The notes: a model not told the origin generated them from the letters alone. A stretch of DNA of 64,000 nucleotides from an uncultured Eubacteriales bacterium (GCA_900315265.1 OMYN01000001.1:119546-183545); one strand, 5' to 3'. Positions 8,812 through 18,307 are shown, counted from the stretch's first letter. Numbers and translations: made by a program.

Positions 8812-9999
8812 ATGGGACAAAAGACCCTTGTTTATATATGTCTGTCCGATCGGGCTTATCAGGCCCGGCTGTCGGAGTTTTTACAGCGGCATTACAGCCA
8901 TGCGATCACCTTGTGTCAGGTCCGGAACCTTACTTTTTCGGACAAGGAATCTTACCAGAGAGGGATAGTCCTTTCGGACCGCCTCCTGAGCCGTCAGCAG
9001 GAAGAGGCTGTCTTTCAAAAGGCGGGACGGGTCCTGTATCTGTCTTCTCAAAGAGGGATCGATCCTTATCAGTCCGGTCACCGGATCGCCCAGATGATCC
9101 TTGCTAAGGCCCGGGACCCTGAATCTGCCCACATTCCCGAACCTCCTGAACCGGCTCAGGTCCATGAGCCAGTCCAAGACCTCGAGTCGGCCTATGCACA
9201 GGATAAGGGAACAATGACCGTCAGCAGCGGAGAAGCTCTGCAAACGGACGGTAAAAAAGAGGCAGGTCAAGACAAGGGTAAAGCGGTCTGGGTCTCTGTT
9301 ATCGGTACTTCGGGAGGCATCGGAAAGTCGACCCTGGCCATGGCCTTTGCCTCTGCAGCCATGGATCTGCCGGTGGGGCAGCTCAAGGTCCTGCTGCTGA
9401 ATACGGAAGATGTCTCGGACTGGCGTTTGTGGCTGGACGGAAGGGAAGACAGAACCTTGTCCGAATTTATCCTGAAAGGCCTGTGCCAGTCACACGAAAA
9501 GGGGGACTGGGTCTTTTCGCAGCTGACCTGCCAGAAGGAGGGGTACTGGTTCCTGCCGCCCTGCCGCCGGCCGGACGATCTGATGGATCTTACCTTTGAG
9601 GAAACCGTTATGCTCCGCCGGCAGCTTTCCTCCCAATTTGACCTGATCCTTGTGGATATGGGAGGACGCCTGACCCGGCCTCAGCGTTACTTATTGTCTC
9701 AGTCGGACCGGATCTATTTTATCCGGGATACCAGTCCGGAGGGACAGGAAAAAGAGCGGTCTGCCTGGCGGGAAAGCGATGCCTGGCTGCCTTTGGACCA
9801 TCCGGCCCGGGCGGCCGTTACCTATCTGATCGGTCATGCGGCGGCAAACCATGGCAGCAGGGAGGAAGAAGAAAGGATCCCTTACGAAAAGAAGCTGTAT
9901 GACGAAGATCAGGGGAAAAGGCACCTTAATAAGAATACGGCTTTTTACCGCTTTGCTTCGGATCGGATCCGTAAACAGATGGTGGAGATCCGGCCATGA
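8812..9999 (+). CDS. CpaE/TadZ-like P-loop ATPase of the pilus system
   Basis: 395 residues. The N-terminal 100 residues form a receiver-like region without obvious phospho-acceptor signature, followed by a Pro/Glu-rich linker (105-155). A MinD/ParA-type ATPase domain then begins: the deviant Walker A is GTSGGIGKST (about 165-174) and DLILVDMGG is the later Walker B-like strand. CpaE/TadZ proteins place the Tad machinery in the cell. The start ATG was set at 8812 because GGGAG lies 6 bases upstream and the frame upstream runs through the leader terminator. It overlaps the cpaF-like gene by four bases (ATGA). Confidence 0.8.
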   Translation: MGQKTLVYICLSDRAYQARLSEFLQRHYSHAITLCQVRNLTFSDKESYQRGIVLSDRLLSRQQEEAVFQKAGRVLYLSSQRGIDPYQSGHRIAQMILAKARDPESAHIPEPPEPAQVHEPVQDLESAYAQDKGTMTVSSGEALQTDGKKEAGQDKGKAVWVSVIGTSGGIGKSTLAMAFASAAMDLPVGQLKVLLLNTEDVSDWRLWLDGREDRTLSEFILKGLCQSHEKGDWVFSQLTCQKEGYWFLPPCRRPDDLMDLTFEETVMLRRQLSSQFDLILVDMGGRLTRPQRYLLSQSDRIYFIRDTSPEGQEKERSAWRESDAWLPLDHPARAAVTYLIGHAAANHGSREEEERIPYEKKLYDEDQGKRHLNKNTAFYRFASDRIRKQMVEIRP

Positions 10000-11195
10000 T
10001 CGATCCGGCAGCCGTCAAAGAGGATAGAAAGAAAAAGGGGCAGTCTTTTGAACCCCTCGATCTGATCCCTTCGATCACGGAAGAGGTAAGGAGGCTGTCG
10101 GTGGGCGGGTCTTCTTTTGATCCGGATGCGGTGACGGAAACTATCTATGAGATCATCTCCGCCTGCCACCGTCAGTACTGGATCCCGCTTCATGACCGGC
10201 GACAGATAGTCAAAAGGGTCCGGGACGCTCTGTTGGGCCTGGATGTTCTGCAGCCCCTTGTCGACGACCAGGAGATAACCGACATCATGGTCAACGGCGC
10301 GGACCATATCTTCTATGAAAAAGGAGGAAAGATCTACGCAAGCCCCCTGACTTTTGAAAGCGAGGAAAGCCTGCAGAATCTGGTCCAGCGCATCGTAGGC
10401 GCCATCAACCGGACCGTTAACGAATCCAATCCCATTGTGGATGCCAGGCTTTCGGACGGGTCGCGTGTCAATGTTGTGCTGCCTCCGGTATCTTTGTCCG
10501 GTACAGTGCTGACCATCCGGAAATTCAGGAAGCAGCCCATCCGTATGGAGGATCTGATACGCTGGGGGACCGCGACTCAAAGGACCGCTGCCTATCTGGA
10601 GCAGGCGGTCAGAGACCGCAAGAACCTCTTTGTCTGCGGGGGAACGGCCTCGGGCAAAACAACACTGCTGAATATCCTGTCCTCCTATATCGATCCGGCG
10701 GAAAGGGTCATTACCATCGAAGATTCGGCGGAGCTCAGGCTGGAAGGGCTTCCCAACGTGGTCACGCTGGAGACCCGCAATGCCAACATGGAGGGAAAGG
10801 GGCAGATAACCATGCGGGACCTGATCAAGACAAGCCTGCGGATGAATCCGGACAGGATCATCGTCGGCGAGGTAAGAGGGGCGGAGGCCCTGGACATGCT
10901 CAGCGGCTTGAATACGGGCCACGCCGGTATGTCGACCGGCCATGCCAATTCCTGCCGGGATATGCTCAGACGCATCGAGACCATGGTCTGGATGGGGGCC
11001 GATATCCCCTTGGAAGCCATCCGGCAGGAGATCGCGTCGGCGCTGGACCTTCTGGTCTTCGTCGAAAAAGACAGGGACGGAAAAAGAAGGATCAAAGAGA
11101 TCACCAAAGTCGGCAGTTACACAAACGGCGACGTTGCTTTGACAACGCTGATGAAGCGGGAAGGAGACAGGGAAGTATGGCAGCAGGGATCGTAA
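9996..11195 (+). CDS. cpaF: CpaF/TadA-type secretion motor ATPase
   Basis: 399 residues, the hexameric cytoplasmic ATPase that powers assembly of Tad/Flp pili. The N-terminal all-alpha region is followed by the PAS-like N2 subdomain ([15 protein letters not shown]) and the RecA-like core: Walker [13 protein letters not shown], an Asp-box region ITIEDSAEL, Walker [10 protein letters not shown], and a His-box segment [13 protein letters not shown]. The start overlaps the upstream ATPase gene by four bases, and the end overlaps the TadB-like gene by 19 bases, which suggests translational coupling. Confidence 0.93.
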   Translation: MIDPAAVKEDRKKKGQSFEPLDLIPSITEEVRRLSVGGSSFDPDAVTETIYEIISACHRQYWIPLHDRRQIVKRVRDALLGLDVLQPLVDDQEITDIMVNGADHIFYEKGGKIYASPLTFESEESLQNLVQRIVGAINRTVNESNPIVDARLSDGSRVNVVLPPVSLSGTVLTIRKFRKQPIRMEDLIRWGTATQRTAAYLEQAVRDRKNLFVCGGTASGKTTLLNILSSYIDPAERVITIEDSAELRLEGLPNVVTLETRNANMEGKGQITMRDLIKTSLRMNPDRIIVGEVRGAEALDMLSGLNTGHAGMSTGHANSCRDMLRRIETMVWMGADIPLEAIRQEIASALDLLVFVEKDRDGKRRIKEITKVGSYTNGDVALTTLMKREGDREVWQQGS

Positions 11196-11962
11196 AGCGG
11201 ATCGGGAGCCCTCAAAGCCAAGGACAGAAAGATTATCGTCATGCTGTCTTATCTTCGGCGGAAAAGGTCCGTTTTGCAGCGCTGGGAGCGGGAGCCGGAG
11301 TTTTGGTCATGACCCTGTTTTTTAAAAATCCGATCATGATGCTGATCGGAGGCTGCACCGGGGCCCTTCTGATGCCCATATTCGGAACGAAGCAGAAAGA
11401 GAAAAAGGTCCGGAAGGAGTTGTCGCTGGAATTTCGGGATGCCCTATACGGTCTGGTCGTCTCACTGCGGGCCGGACGGTCGCTGGAAGGAGCTTTTGAG
11501 GCTTCTCTGGAGGATATGAGTCCGGCCTCTCTTCCGCTTTTGTACGAGGAATGGAAAACCATCTGCGGACGGATCCGGATCGGGGTGCCGGCAGAAACGG
11601 CTCTGACGGACCTGGCCCGGCGCAGCGGGATCGAAGAGATTCGTTCATTTGCCCGGTCGGTCGAAATCAGTAAAAAGGCGGAAGGGAATATTACCCGTAT
11701 CCTGACCAACACCATCCAGATCCTGAACGACCGCATTGAAACAAGAAATCAGATCCGTCTGATGCTTTCCAAAAAGCGGATGGAGCAGAGGATCATGACG
11801 CTGGCCCCGGCCGGTATCATCGGCATGCTGACGGTCACGGCCCCCGACTATCTGAAACCTTTATACCAGACAGCCAGGGGAAGACTGGTCATGGTCATTT
11901 GTCTGCTTCTGACCTTTTTCAGCATTTTTCTGACCGGCCGTCTGATGCGCTTTGATGAGTAA
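11177..11962 (+). CDS. tadB: TadB-like membrane platform protein (type II secretion F domain)
   Basis: 261 residues. Two hydrophobic helices near residues 35-70 precede a cytoplasmic T2SSF domain (about 75-220: LEFRDALYGLVVSLRAGRSLEGAF, RSFARSVEISKKAEGNI), and a final hydrophobic pair lies at residues 210-255. TadB and TadC form the inner-membrane platform on which the CpaF motor acts. The gene overlaps cpaF and is followed after 9 bases by the TadC-like gene. Confidence 0.88.
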   Translation: MAAGIVKRIGSPQSQGQKDYRHAVLSSAEKVRFAALGAGAGVLVMTLFFKNPIMMLIGGCTGALLMPIFGTKQKEKKVRKELSLEFRDALYGLVVSLRAGRSLEGAFEASLEDMSPASLPLLYEEWKTICGRIRIGVPAETALTDLARRSGIEEIRSFARSVEISKKAEGNITRILTNTIQILNDRIETRNQIRLMLSKKRMEQRIMTLAPAGIIGMLTVTAPDYLKPLYQTARGRLVMVICLLLTFFSIFLTGRLMRFDE

Positions 11963-11971
11963 GGAGAAGAC

Positions 11972-13408
11972 ATGCTGCTGGCATCACTGATAGGGGCTGC
12001 CGCCCTGGCAGCCTTTATTACGATCCTATATGTAAAACGAAAACCGGAGGCGGCAGGGACGGAATCGTCGAAACTGATGAAGGTTCTGCTGCCGGCGGGA
12101 ATGTTCCTGGCCGGCAGGATACCGGAAGGAAGATCCCAAAAGGATCGGCAGATCCGGCAGAAACTCTGGCAGATCCAGGGGCAGTCGGAAGAAGAGACCG
12201 ATCGGGCCGTGCTTTGGTACCGGGCAAAACGCTGGTCGCTGATCCTGGGGACCCTGCTTATCTGTCTGCTTCTTTTTTCTGCAGAACAGATGGCTGAAAG
12301 AATGGAAAATAAGGGAACAGCGCTTATTTTTAAAAGGCCTGTCTACGGGGAAGGCGATCAAAAAAAATCTCTTAGGATGGCGATCGACGGAGCCAGCCGT
12401 CATGTGACTGTGACGGTACCGGAGCAGGAAATCAATGACGAGCAGGCAAAGGAAGCGGTCGAAGATGCTTTGAAAGAGGTACTTGGCCAGTGGGACGGGA
12501 AAGTGATCAGCAAAGACCTTTCGCTGCCCTCTTCGCTCAACGGCGTCTCCCTGGAATGGCGAAGCCTGACACCGGCCCTGATGGACTCATCCGGGCATCT
12601 TCGGACGGAGGCCGATGATAAAAGACAGGAGGTACGATTTCTGGCGGATGCCTCTGTGAAAGAACAGAAAGAATCGGTCCTTGTTACCATGCAGATAGCC
12701 AGCCGGCAGGAATTAAGCGCTATAGAGCAGATCGACCTGATCGTTAACGGGCTTAAAGACGGGGCCTATACCGATCCCCTGCAGGTGGTGCTTCCTCAGA
12801 CTACCGAAGACGGACGAGAGATCCTGTGGCAAAAAGATAAAGGCGTCAGCCCTGTCTGGTGGCTGCTTCTTCTATTGCTGCTGCCCCTTTCAGCGGTCCT
12901 TAAGCAGGATCAGGATCTTAACCATTCGGTCAGACAAAGGAAAAGCCGTATGCAGGCAGAATATCCGGAGATGATCAGTGAGCTGGTCATCCTTATGGGT
13001 TCCGGACTCCCTTTTGCCGCAGCCTGGCAGAGGCTGGCCGGTGATTACCAGAAGCAGAAGGCTGTGGATAAAATAGAACGGCCCTTGTATGAAGAAGTGA
13101 AGCGGTCCTCCGGCCTCCTCCAGAGCGGTATGACATTGAAAGAGGCACTGGATGACTTTGCCCTCAGGGTCCCTGTCAAAGAGATCCGCCGCTTTACGAC
13201 TTTAATGATCCAGAACCAGAAACGGGGCGATCAGTTTCTGCTGGTACGCCTCAATGAACTTTCGAATGAAGTGACTCAGGCTCGAAAGAAACAGATCCAA
13301 GAGCAGTCGGAGCAGGCCGACACCAAGCTCCTTTTACCTATGACCATCATGCTGATCGTAGTCATTCTGATCGTAATGACGCCTGCCTTAATGACTATGC
13401 AGCTGTAA
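11972..13408 (+). CDS. TadC-like platform protein with a large inserted Ig-like domain
   Basis: 478 residues, much longer than ordinary TadC (about 300). Helices lie at about 1-21 and 86-104. Residues 120-290 are a soluble insertion, and a third helix (295-309) leads into the T2SSF core (about 320-450: EYPEMISELVILMGSGLPF, FTTLMIQNQKRGDQF) and a C-terminal helix (453-475). Within the insertion, DLSLPSSLNGVSLEWRS followed by SSGHL resembles the bacterial atrophied Ig-like (Big_5) signature. Placed between two helices, the insertion should lie outside the membrane, possibly contacting pilin or wall; that is an inference. The family call rests on the C-terminal core and position after tadB. Confidence 0.8.
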   Translation: MLLASLIGAAALAAFITILYVKRKPEAAGTESSKLMKVLLPAGMFLAGRIPEGRSQKDRQIRQKLWQIQGQSEEETDRAVLWYRAKRWSLILGTLLICLLLFSAEQMAERMENKGTALIFKRPVYGEGDQKKSLRMAIDGASRHVTVTVPEQEINDEQAKEAVEDALKEVLGQWDGKVISKDLSLPSSLNGVSLEWRSLTPALMDSSGHLRTEADDKRQEVRFLADASVKEQKESVLVTMQIASRQELSAIEQIDLIVNGLKDGAYTDPLQVVLPQTTEDGREILWQKDKGVSPVWWLLLLLLLPLSAVLKQDQDLNHSVRQRKSRMQAEYPEMISELVILMGSGLPFAAAWQRLAGDYQKQKAVDKIERPLYEEVKRSSGLLQSGMTLKEALDDFALRVPVKEIRRFTTLMIQNQKRGDQFLLVRLNELSNEVTQARKKQIQEQSEQADTKLLLPMTIMLIVVILIVMTPALMTMQL

Positions 13409-13419
13409 AGGAGGATCCA

Positions 13420-13671
13420 ATGCAATATATCATGACCATGCTCTATCTGACCGGACGGCAGTTCCTGAATGAAAATGCTTTGAAAAGCATTGTAAAAGGA
13501 AAACGTAACGATGATTCCGGGATGGCCACCATTGAAGCGATATTGCTTATCTGTGTGCTGATCGCTCTGGTGATCATGTTCAAAGACACTATTATCGACT
13601 TCGTTGCCGGCCTTTTGGACAATATCTCCGGCCAGGGAACCGTTTTTGATCCGGATGCGCTGGCGCCCTAA
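13420..13671 (+). CDS. Flp1-like pilin subunit
   Basis: 83 residues. A 34-residue polar leader is followed by GMATIEAILLICVLIALVIMF, a Flp-type prepilin signature: cleavage after the Gly would leave Glu at +5 and a hydrophobic helix. This matches the Flp1-like putative pilin family of Firmicutes. The product is the best candidate for the major fibre subunit. An AAAGGAGG site lies just before the ATG. It overlaps the next gene by 17 bases. Confidence 0.82.
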   Translation: MQYIMTMLYLTGRQFLNENALKSIVKGKRNDDSGMATIEAILLICVLIALVIMFKDTIIDFVAGLLDNISGQGTVFDPDALAP

Positions 13672-14128
13672 GAAAGCAGCTGCATGTAAAGAGATCCTGC
13701 GGGGATCTCTGACCATGGAAATGGCTGTCTTGTTTCCTCTGGTACTGATGTCGATACTGATACTGCTGCAGACAGGCATGGGCCTGGCTTACCAGGGCTG
13801 GGTCAAAAGCCTGGCCGACCGCAGCCTGATGATCGTTCAGTCGGCTGTTGAAAAAGGCGAGGACCTGACGCAGGCCCAGGATGAGGCAGACGTTTATCTT
13901 TCTGCGAGAATACCGTCCATGTCTGCCCAGAGCCTGAGCTGGGAGTGGGAAGGCCGGCAGGACTTCATCCGTACTTCCTGTTCGATCCGTATGTCAGGGA
14001 CATTTACTATGTTTTACAGCCAGCGTTTTCAGATACAGTGCAGCCGGAATGTTATAGACCCGGCTCTTTTCCGGAACCGGACGGATCTGATCTATGAAAA
14101 GGTGAAACAATGGTACGAAGAAAAGTAA
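13655..14128 (+). CDS. TadE-like minor pseudopilin
   Basis: 157 residues. The N-terminus carries RGSLTMEMAVLFPLVL: a prepilin-type site with cleavage expected after Gly17 and Glu at +5, then a membrane helix, as in TadE. The start at 13655 is chosen because the next ATG (13715) would remove the processing site; its ribosome binding site is weak, consistent with coupling to the overlapping pilin gene. The C-terminal 110 residues are an extracellular domain with no recognised motif. The gene overlaps the next by 19 bases. Confidence 0.75.
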   Translation: MRWRPKKAAACKEILRGSLTMEMAVLFPLVLMSILILLQTGMGLAYQGWVKSLADRSLMIVQSAVEKGEDLTQAQDEADVYLSARIPSMSAQSLSWEWEGRQDFIRTSCSIRMSGTFTMFYSQRFQIQCSRNVIDPALFRNRTDLIYEKVKQWYEEK

Positions 14129-16056
14129 GAGGCAGTTTTACCATTTGGTTTGCTATGACTCTCAGCCTGGTCATCCTCACTATGACTTCACTCTTGGCTT
14201 ACATGCGCGGCCGTCTGGTCTGGACGGCGATCCGTCGGGATCTGGACCTGTCTGCCCAGAGCCTGATGGGGGAGTATCAGCAGGAATGGGTCAAAGACTA
14301 CGGTTTATACATGATCCCGGCCACGTCTCTGGAGCCCGGCATTCGTTTTTATTTGGACGGCAACCTGGATCATCCTTACGGTCAGATCGAGATTCCGGAC
14401 CTGTCTGTGGAATCGGTAGGATCCCTGGCCGATCCGGAATGCCTGCAAAAGCAGATCACCTTTTTTATGAAGGAAAGAGGGCTGCTGGACCTGACCAAAG
14501 AGGTCCTGGATATGCTGACTAAAAGCGAGAATACCGATGGTCTGAAAGAGGCAAAAAACCTGACGCAGCATACGGAAGGATTGCTGGAAGCGCAGCAGTA
14601 TTACGGACAACTGGTAACGGATTTTTACGGGGTCGGCTCGGACGGATTTGAATACCCCTATTCGATCAACCAATGTCTGGTCAAAGATCCGTCTTATGAG
14701 GAAGTCAGTGATGCGTTCGGCAAGTTAGTAGGCGGCGGGAACCTGTCTTCAGAGGATCTGGCCGTTCTGGAAAAGGCCCTTTCCTATCTGCAGGAAACAG
14801 AAAGTCTGTGCCTGGATGCCCGGACAGCAGCGCAGAATTATAAGGCAGCCGTCGCCGGGATCCGCCTGGAAGAGGGAGGGGATCAGACAGCTTCTTCGCT
14901 TCCGATCGATGAAGCCGGAGCCGATAAGGTCTTAAGGGTGGCCAAACATGATCAGGAGATCTGTCGGAAAGCCGCAGAAGCTTTGGACAGGACCCTCAGC
15001 TGGATCGGCGGCGATGAAGATCAAATGATTATCGAGGAACTGGATCAGGAGTTTTTTACCGTTTTTACGGACTTCGACTATTCGGTCTCCCTGCCCTATG
15101 AGTACAAAAAACCGGCTGCAGGCTGGGATCTGATCGGCATCCTGCGATCCCTGCAGGGATTCGACGAAGATATAGCTGCTTTAGCTCCCGATGAGGATAA
15201 GGATATGAAATTAGATAAGGCGGGCCTGGATCGGGAAGGCGGGGGATCTGGCGGTCAGGACCTGTCAGTGGATGATACGAAAGATGACCTTTATCCGGAC
15301 ATTCCAGCCTATGACCGTACACCTCATCCTGAGGAGAGAGTCCTGCTCAACGAATACTGTCTGGGTGTCTTTCAAAACTACCGGCAGACGCAGGAGGTCC
15401 ATGACGGAGGCAAGGCCTTGAATTTGAGGGGAGACAAGATCCAGGGACATTTCTTTCAAAATGAAGTGGAATATTTGATCGTGGGCTCCGATAACGAATT
15501 TCATAATGTAAACGGGGTCAGGCTGCGGCTGGCGGCATTCCGGGCTGCCCTGAATATGGCCTTTCTGATGACGGATGCGAACAAAAGGGCCGAGATCGAA
15601 TCCATGGCGGCTGCAACAGGAGGCATCCTGATGCCGGGTATCGGCAATACGGCTGCTTTTGCCATGATCCTAGCCATCTGGGGCTGGGGAGAAGCGATTT
15701 CCGATTACCGGCAGCTGTCGGAGGGCGGAAGCGTTCCTCTTTGGAAGACGGAAGAGGATTGGCACACCGACCTGACCTCTTTGCTGCAAAATGCCCTGTC
15801 CGATAACGTAAAACCATCTTCCCGGGGCCTGTCCTACCGCCAGTACCTGCGGCTCCTTTTATATATGGTGCCGGAAGAAACTCTGCTGGGGCGGATCCAG
15901 GACCTTCTTTATGTGAATCACCGTTACTTTCCTTTATCGGAAGCGGTAACCTCTTTCCGGATCTTTGGCACAGCTGATCCCAGTGGGACCTTTCAGGGCT
16001 TGGGTACTTCCGGCATGGGCGACCTGACCTTTCAGGCGGTATACGGTTATGACTGA
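14110..16056 (+). CDS. DUF5702-type TadG-like pilus protein
   Basis: 648 residues with one N-terminal membrane helix (RGSFTIWFAMTLSLVILTMTS). The RG|SFTIW context looks like a prepilin site, but the +5 Glu is replaced by Trp, so processing is uncertain. A long, mostly helical extracellular region follows, with an acidic low-complexity stretch around residues 365-400 and a hydrophobic Gly-rich patch (about 500-525). It matches DUF5702 proteins encoded beside TadE in Firmicutes Tad loci, which take the place of TadG. Function is inferred from position. Confidence 0.7.
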   Translation: MVRRKVRGSFTIWFAMTLSLVILTMTSLLAYMRGRLVWTAIRRDLDLSAQSLMGEYQQEWVKDYGLYMIPATSLEPGIRFYLDGNLDHPYGQIEIPDLSVESVGSLADPECLQKQITFFMKERGLLDLTKEVLDMLTKSENTDGLKEAKNLTQHTEGLLEAQQYYGQLVTDFYGVGSDGFEYPYSINQCLVKDPSYEEVSDAFGKLVGGGNLSSEDLAVLEKALSYLQETESLCLDARTAAQNYKAAVAGIRLEEGGDQTASSLPIDEAGADKVLRVAKHDQEICRKAAEALDRTLSWIGGDEDQMIIEELDQEFFTVFTDFDYSVSLPYEYKKPAAGWDLIGILRSLQGFDEDIAALAPDEDKDMKLDKAGLDREGGGSGGQDLSVDDTKDDLYPDIPAYDRTPHPEERVLLNEYCLGVFQNYRQTQEVHDGGKALNLRGDKIQGHFFQNEVEYLIVGSDNEFHNVNGVRLRLAAFRAALNMAFLMTDANKRAEIESMAAATGGILMPGIGNTAAFAMILAIWGWGEAISDYRQLSEGGSVPLWKTEEDWHTDLTSLLQNALSDNVKPSSRGLSYRQYLRLLLYMVPEETLLGRIQDLLYVNHRYFPLSEAVTSFRIFGTADPSGTFQGLGTSGMGDLTFQAVYGYD

Positions 16057-16978
16057 ATTAAAAAGCTCATTCAGCGTGGAAGCTGCTCTTGTGGTCCCCT
16101 TGGCTCTGCTGGTCATACTTCCCTTTTTATATCTGCTCCGCATGACCATATTGACGTCGATACTTGAAACATCGATGGAATCGTGCCTGGCCGATATGGC
16201 AGTCGAAAGCTATCTGATCGAGCGAGCCGGCGTCCTGCCGGATGAAACGGTCCGAGACGATGACTTTTCGCTGGATGATGCGGAGGGAAAAGAGGCAGAG
16301 GTTGACCGGGAAGCTGAAAAATGGTCGCAGATCTTTGATGCCGCTACCATCAAAGAACATGTTAATGGTGCTGTGATCGATCTTTTAGGTCAGTGGTATC
16401 TGAAAGAGCAGATGCAGCAGGATCTTTCCGACCTGGACCCGGAAGGCTGGGGCGTTCAAGGGGGCTGGCAGGGTATCACTTTTTTGAACAGCCGTTTTTT
16501 CTATCAGGAGCAGGGCCATGGCTATCTTCTGAAAGGATCCCTTAGGATTCGCTGGCAGGAACCTTTTTCTTTCTGGAAGATACCGGATACCCAGATCACA
16601 AGGCTGACGCATGCTTTTATCGGTGAAAAAGATACCGCCAGTTCCGCTAATGAAAGCCAGGATGAGGCGGAATCCCCTAAAACGGTCTACAGGATCGGCC
16701 AGGGAAACAGGTATCACACGCTGGATTGTTATCTTTTGAAAAAAGATATTTCCGCCCTGACCCGTCAGCAGGCGGAAGCAGAAGGCCTTACGCCATGCAG
16801 CCGCTGCGGCGGGGGAGAAGGCGGGCTGGTCTATAAGACCGGAGGAGGAAGGACCTATCATTCGCAGGACTGCCCATATCTGTTTCCGGACCTGACACCT
16901 ATGAGCGAAGATGAGGCGGTCGGGATAGGACTGACGCCATGCGGTTTGTGCATAGGGGGAGAAAATTATTTTCGATGA
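16049..16978 (+). CDS. TadE-like protein carrying two C-terminal Ada-type Cys/His modules
   Basis: 309 residues. The N-terminus SSFSVEAALVVPLALLVILP is a TadE-type segment with Glu and a membrane helix. After an unassigned 150-residue region, two copies of a metal-binding-like module occur: YHTLDCYLL...LTPCSRC (His223, Cys227, Cys250, Cys253) and YHSQDCPYL...LTPCGLC (His271, Cys275, Cys298, Cys301). The spacing matches the small Ada-like zinc module (YHxxxC then PCxxC) often attached to secreted nucleases and surface proteins. Zinc binding is inferred from those ligands. The gene overlaps the DUF5702 gene by 8 bases and the peptidase gene by 4. Confidence 0.72.
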   Translation: MTELKSSFSVEAALVVPLALLVILPFLYLLRMTILTSILETSMESCLADMAVESYLIERAGVLPDETVRDDDFSLDDAEGKEAEVDREAEKWSQIFDAATIKEHVNGAVIDLLGQWYLKEQMQQDLSDLDPEGWGVQGGWQGITFLNSRFFYQEQGHGYLLKGSLRIRWQEPFSFWKIPDTQITRLTHAFIGEKDTASSANESQDEAESPKTVYRIGQGNRYHTLDCYLLKKDISALTRQQAEAEGLTPCSRCGGGEGGLVYKTGGGRTYHSQDCPYLFPDLTPMSEDEAVGIGLTPCGLCIGGENYFR

Positions 16979-17442
16979 GGTTCCAGATGACGTGGCAGAC
17001 AGCTGCTGAGATAGTTTTGAGTCTGTTATGGGCAGCAGCGTCCTTGTGGGATCTGGCTGAGGAAAAGATTCCTTTATTGCTGTTGGCGGCCATGACAGTG
17101 ACGGAGGTGGTGCTTTTGAGAGGACTTTCCAAAGGGGAGATTCTGTTCCGCCTCGTCAATGCCTGCGCCGTCAGCGGGACCTGCGCAGTAGGGCTCAAAA
17201 AGCACATGACAGGGGCTGGTGATGTATGGTGCCTGGCTCTGACAGCCCTTGAGGTGCCGGTCAGCCGCCTGCCTGGTGCATTGATGACAGCTTTTGCCGT
17301 CATGGGTCTGGTATCCTGCGCTTCTGTATGGGTAGAGCGGCAGGCGGGTCTGACCTTAATAACTGCCGGCAATGGTAAAAGGACCCTTGGGGTTCCGCTG
17401 GCTCCTTTTCTTTTGCTGGGTATGATGGTGTCCCGGACGTAA
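16975..17442 (+). CDS. Prepilin peptidase (A24 family, CpaA/TadV-like)
   Basis: 155 residues, nearly all hydrophobic helices. The two catalytic aspartates of type IV prepilin peptidases are visible: WDLAEEKIP near the N-terminus and TGAGDVW (the GxGD motif) in the middle. It lacks the cysteine-rich methylase domain of PilD, as is usual for the short CpaA/TadV form. It would cleave the pilin-like leaders encoded just upstream. The start at 16975 overlaps the previous stop (ATGA) with GGGGGAG upstream; ATG at 16987 is an alternative. Confidence 0.82.
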   Translation: MRFQMTWQTAAEIVLSLLWAAASLWDLAEEKIPLLLLAAMTVTEVVLLRGLSKGEILFRLVNACAVSGTCAVGLKKHMTGAGDVWCLALTALEVPVSRLPGALMTAFAVMGLVSCASVWVERQAGLTLITAGNGKRTLGVPLAPFLLLGMMVSRT

Positions 17443-17458
17443 AATAAAAGGAAGATAT

Positions 17459-18223
17459 GTGAAATCGATGCGGATTCAGGGAGAAAACGATCGGATCATT
17501 TTTATAAAAGAAGACAGAGACCGGGATAAGTGGGCTTCTTATCAGCAGAAAATGCTGAACGTCGTTAAGTGGCTGCTTCCTTACCAATGGACATCTAAGG
17601 GACAGCTGGTCTACTTTGAGGGGAAGGGACAGCCCTTCTCCCACTGGCTTTCCGGCCGTCCGGACACCGAAGATCTGTGGGCTTTTCTGTCAAAGATGCT
17701 GGATCTATGCAATGACCTGGAAAGCCATCTTTTGGACGAAGACCGCCTCTTTTTTCAGCCGGACTGGCTGTGGTGGGATTTTGAAAGCCGTTGTATCCAA
17801 ACGATCTACTGTCCATGGCTCACCCAGCCGGAGCAGGGCGGTATTCCTGTCTATTTTCAGCGTCTTCTTAGATTAATGTTCCGGAGGGCCGTTGCGGATA
17901 ACTGGGACAGGGAAAAAAGAGACCTTCTTTTTGCCTTTGCAAGACAGATCGCCAGCGGCAGCCGCGACAGCGCCGCCTTGACAGCGCCGTTTACAAGAGA
18001 CGTGCCCGAACAAAAATCTGAAGACACTTCAGGAGAAAAGAAAGCAGGCCCGGACAATGGGCAGGCGCAGGCCGGTACGAAAAGACCGGCTGAAAGGCCG
18101 ATCGATCCGGAAAAGGAAAAAGCCCTGGACGCTTTGATCGCCGCTCAGCAGGAAAAAGAAGAGCCGGTCAGAAACTTTTTCCAAAAACTTAGGGACAGTT
18201 TTCCCATTGCCATTAAAGATTAA
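17459..18223 (+). CDS. DUF6382-like protein closing the pilus operon (no FHA domain)
   Basis: 254 residues, soluble. The first 160 residues resemble the DUF6382 domain found at the end of clostridial Tad loci, usually fused to an FHA phosphopeptide-binding domain. Here the FHA domain is absent and the protein ends in a charged, low-complexity tail. The start is GTG at 17459, with AGGAAG only 4 bases upstream; ATG at 17468 would have 13-base spacing, so the start is undecided. Role inferred only from location, possibly linking pilus activity to Ser/Thr kinase signalling. Confidence 0.55.
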   Translation: MKSMRIQGENDRIIFIKEDRDRDKWASYQQKMLNVVKWLLPYQWTSKGQLVYFEGKGQPFSHWLSGRPDTEDLWAFLSKMLDLCNDLESHLLDEDRLFFQPDWLWWDFESRCIQTIYCPWLTQPEQGGIPVYFQRLLRLMFRRAVADNWDREKRDLLFAFARQIASGSRDSAALTAPFTRDVPEQKSEDTSGEKKAGPDNGQAQAGTKRPAERPIDPEKEKALDALIAAQQEKEEPVRNFFQKLRDSFPIAIKD

Positions 18224-18257
18224 ATGATCGCCCGAGGATAAAAGTTTGACCGGACGG

Positions 18258-18286
18258 TTGACCTGGCCAACAGGATTTGGTACAAC
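18258..18286 (+). promoter_or_regulatory. Promoter of the isoaspartyl dipeptidase gene
   Basis: TTGACC (18258-18263), 17-base spacer, TACAAC (18281-18286). Transcription would start about 15 bases before the ATG, giving a very short leader containing the GGAGG site. Confidence 0.6.
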
Positions 18287-18307
18287 AGCCACCATGGAGG
18301 TTGTATC

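Noticed and set aside
8589..9107. Alternative plus-strand frame across the pilus leader
   Set aside because: It runs through the leader terminator and then overlaps the CpaE-like gene in another frame, with no recognisable domain.
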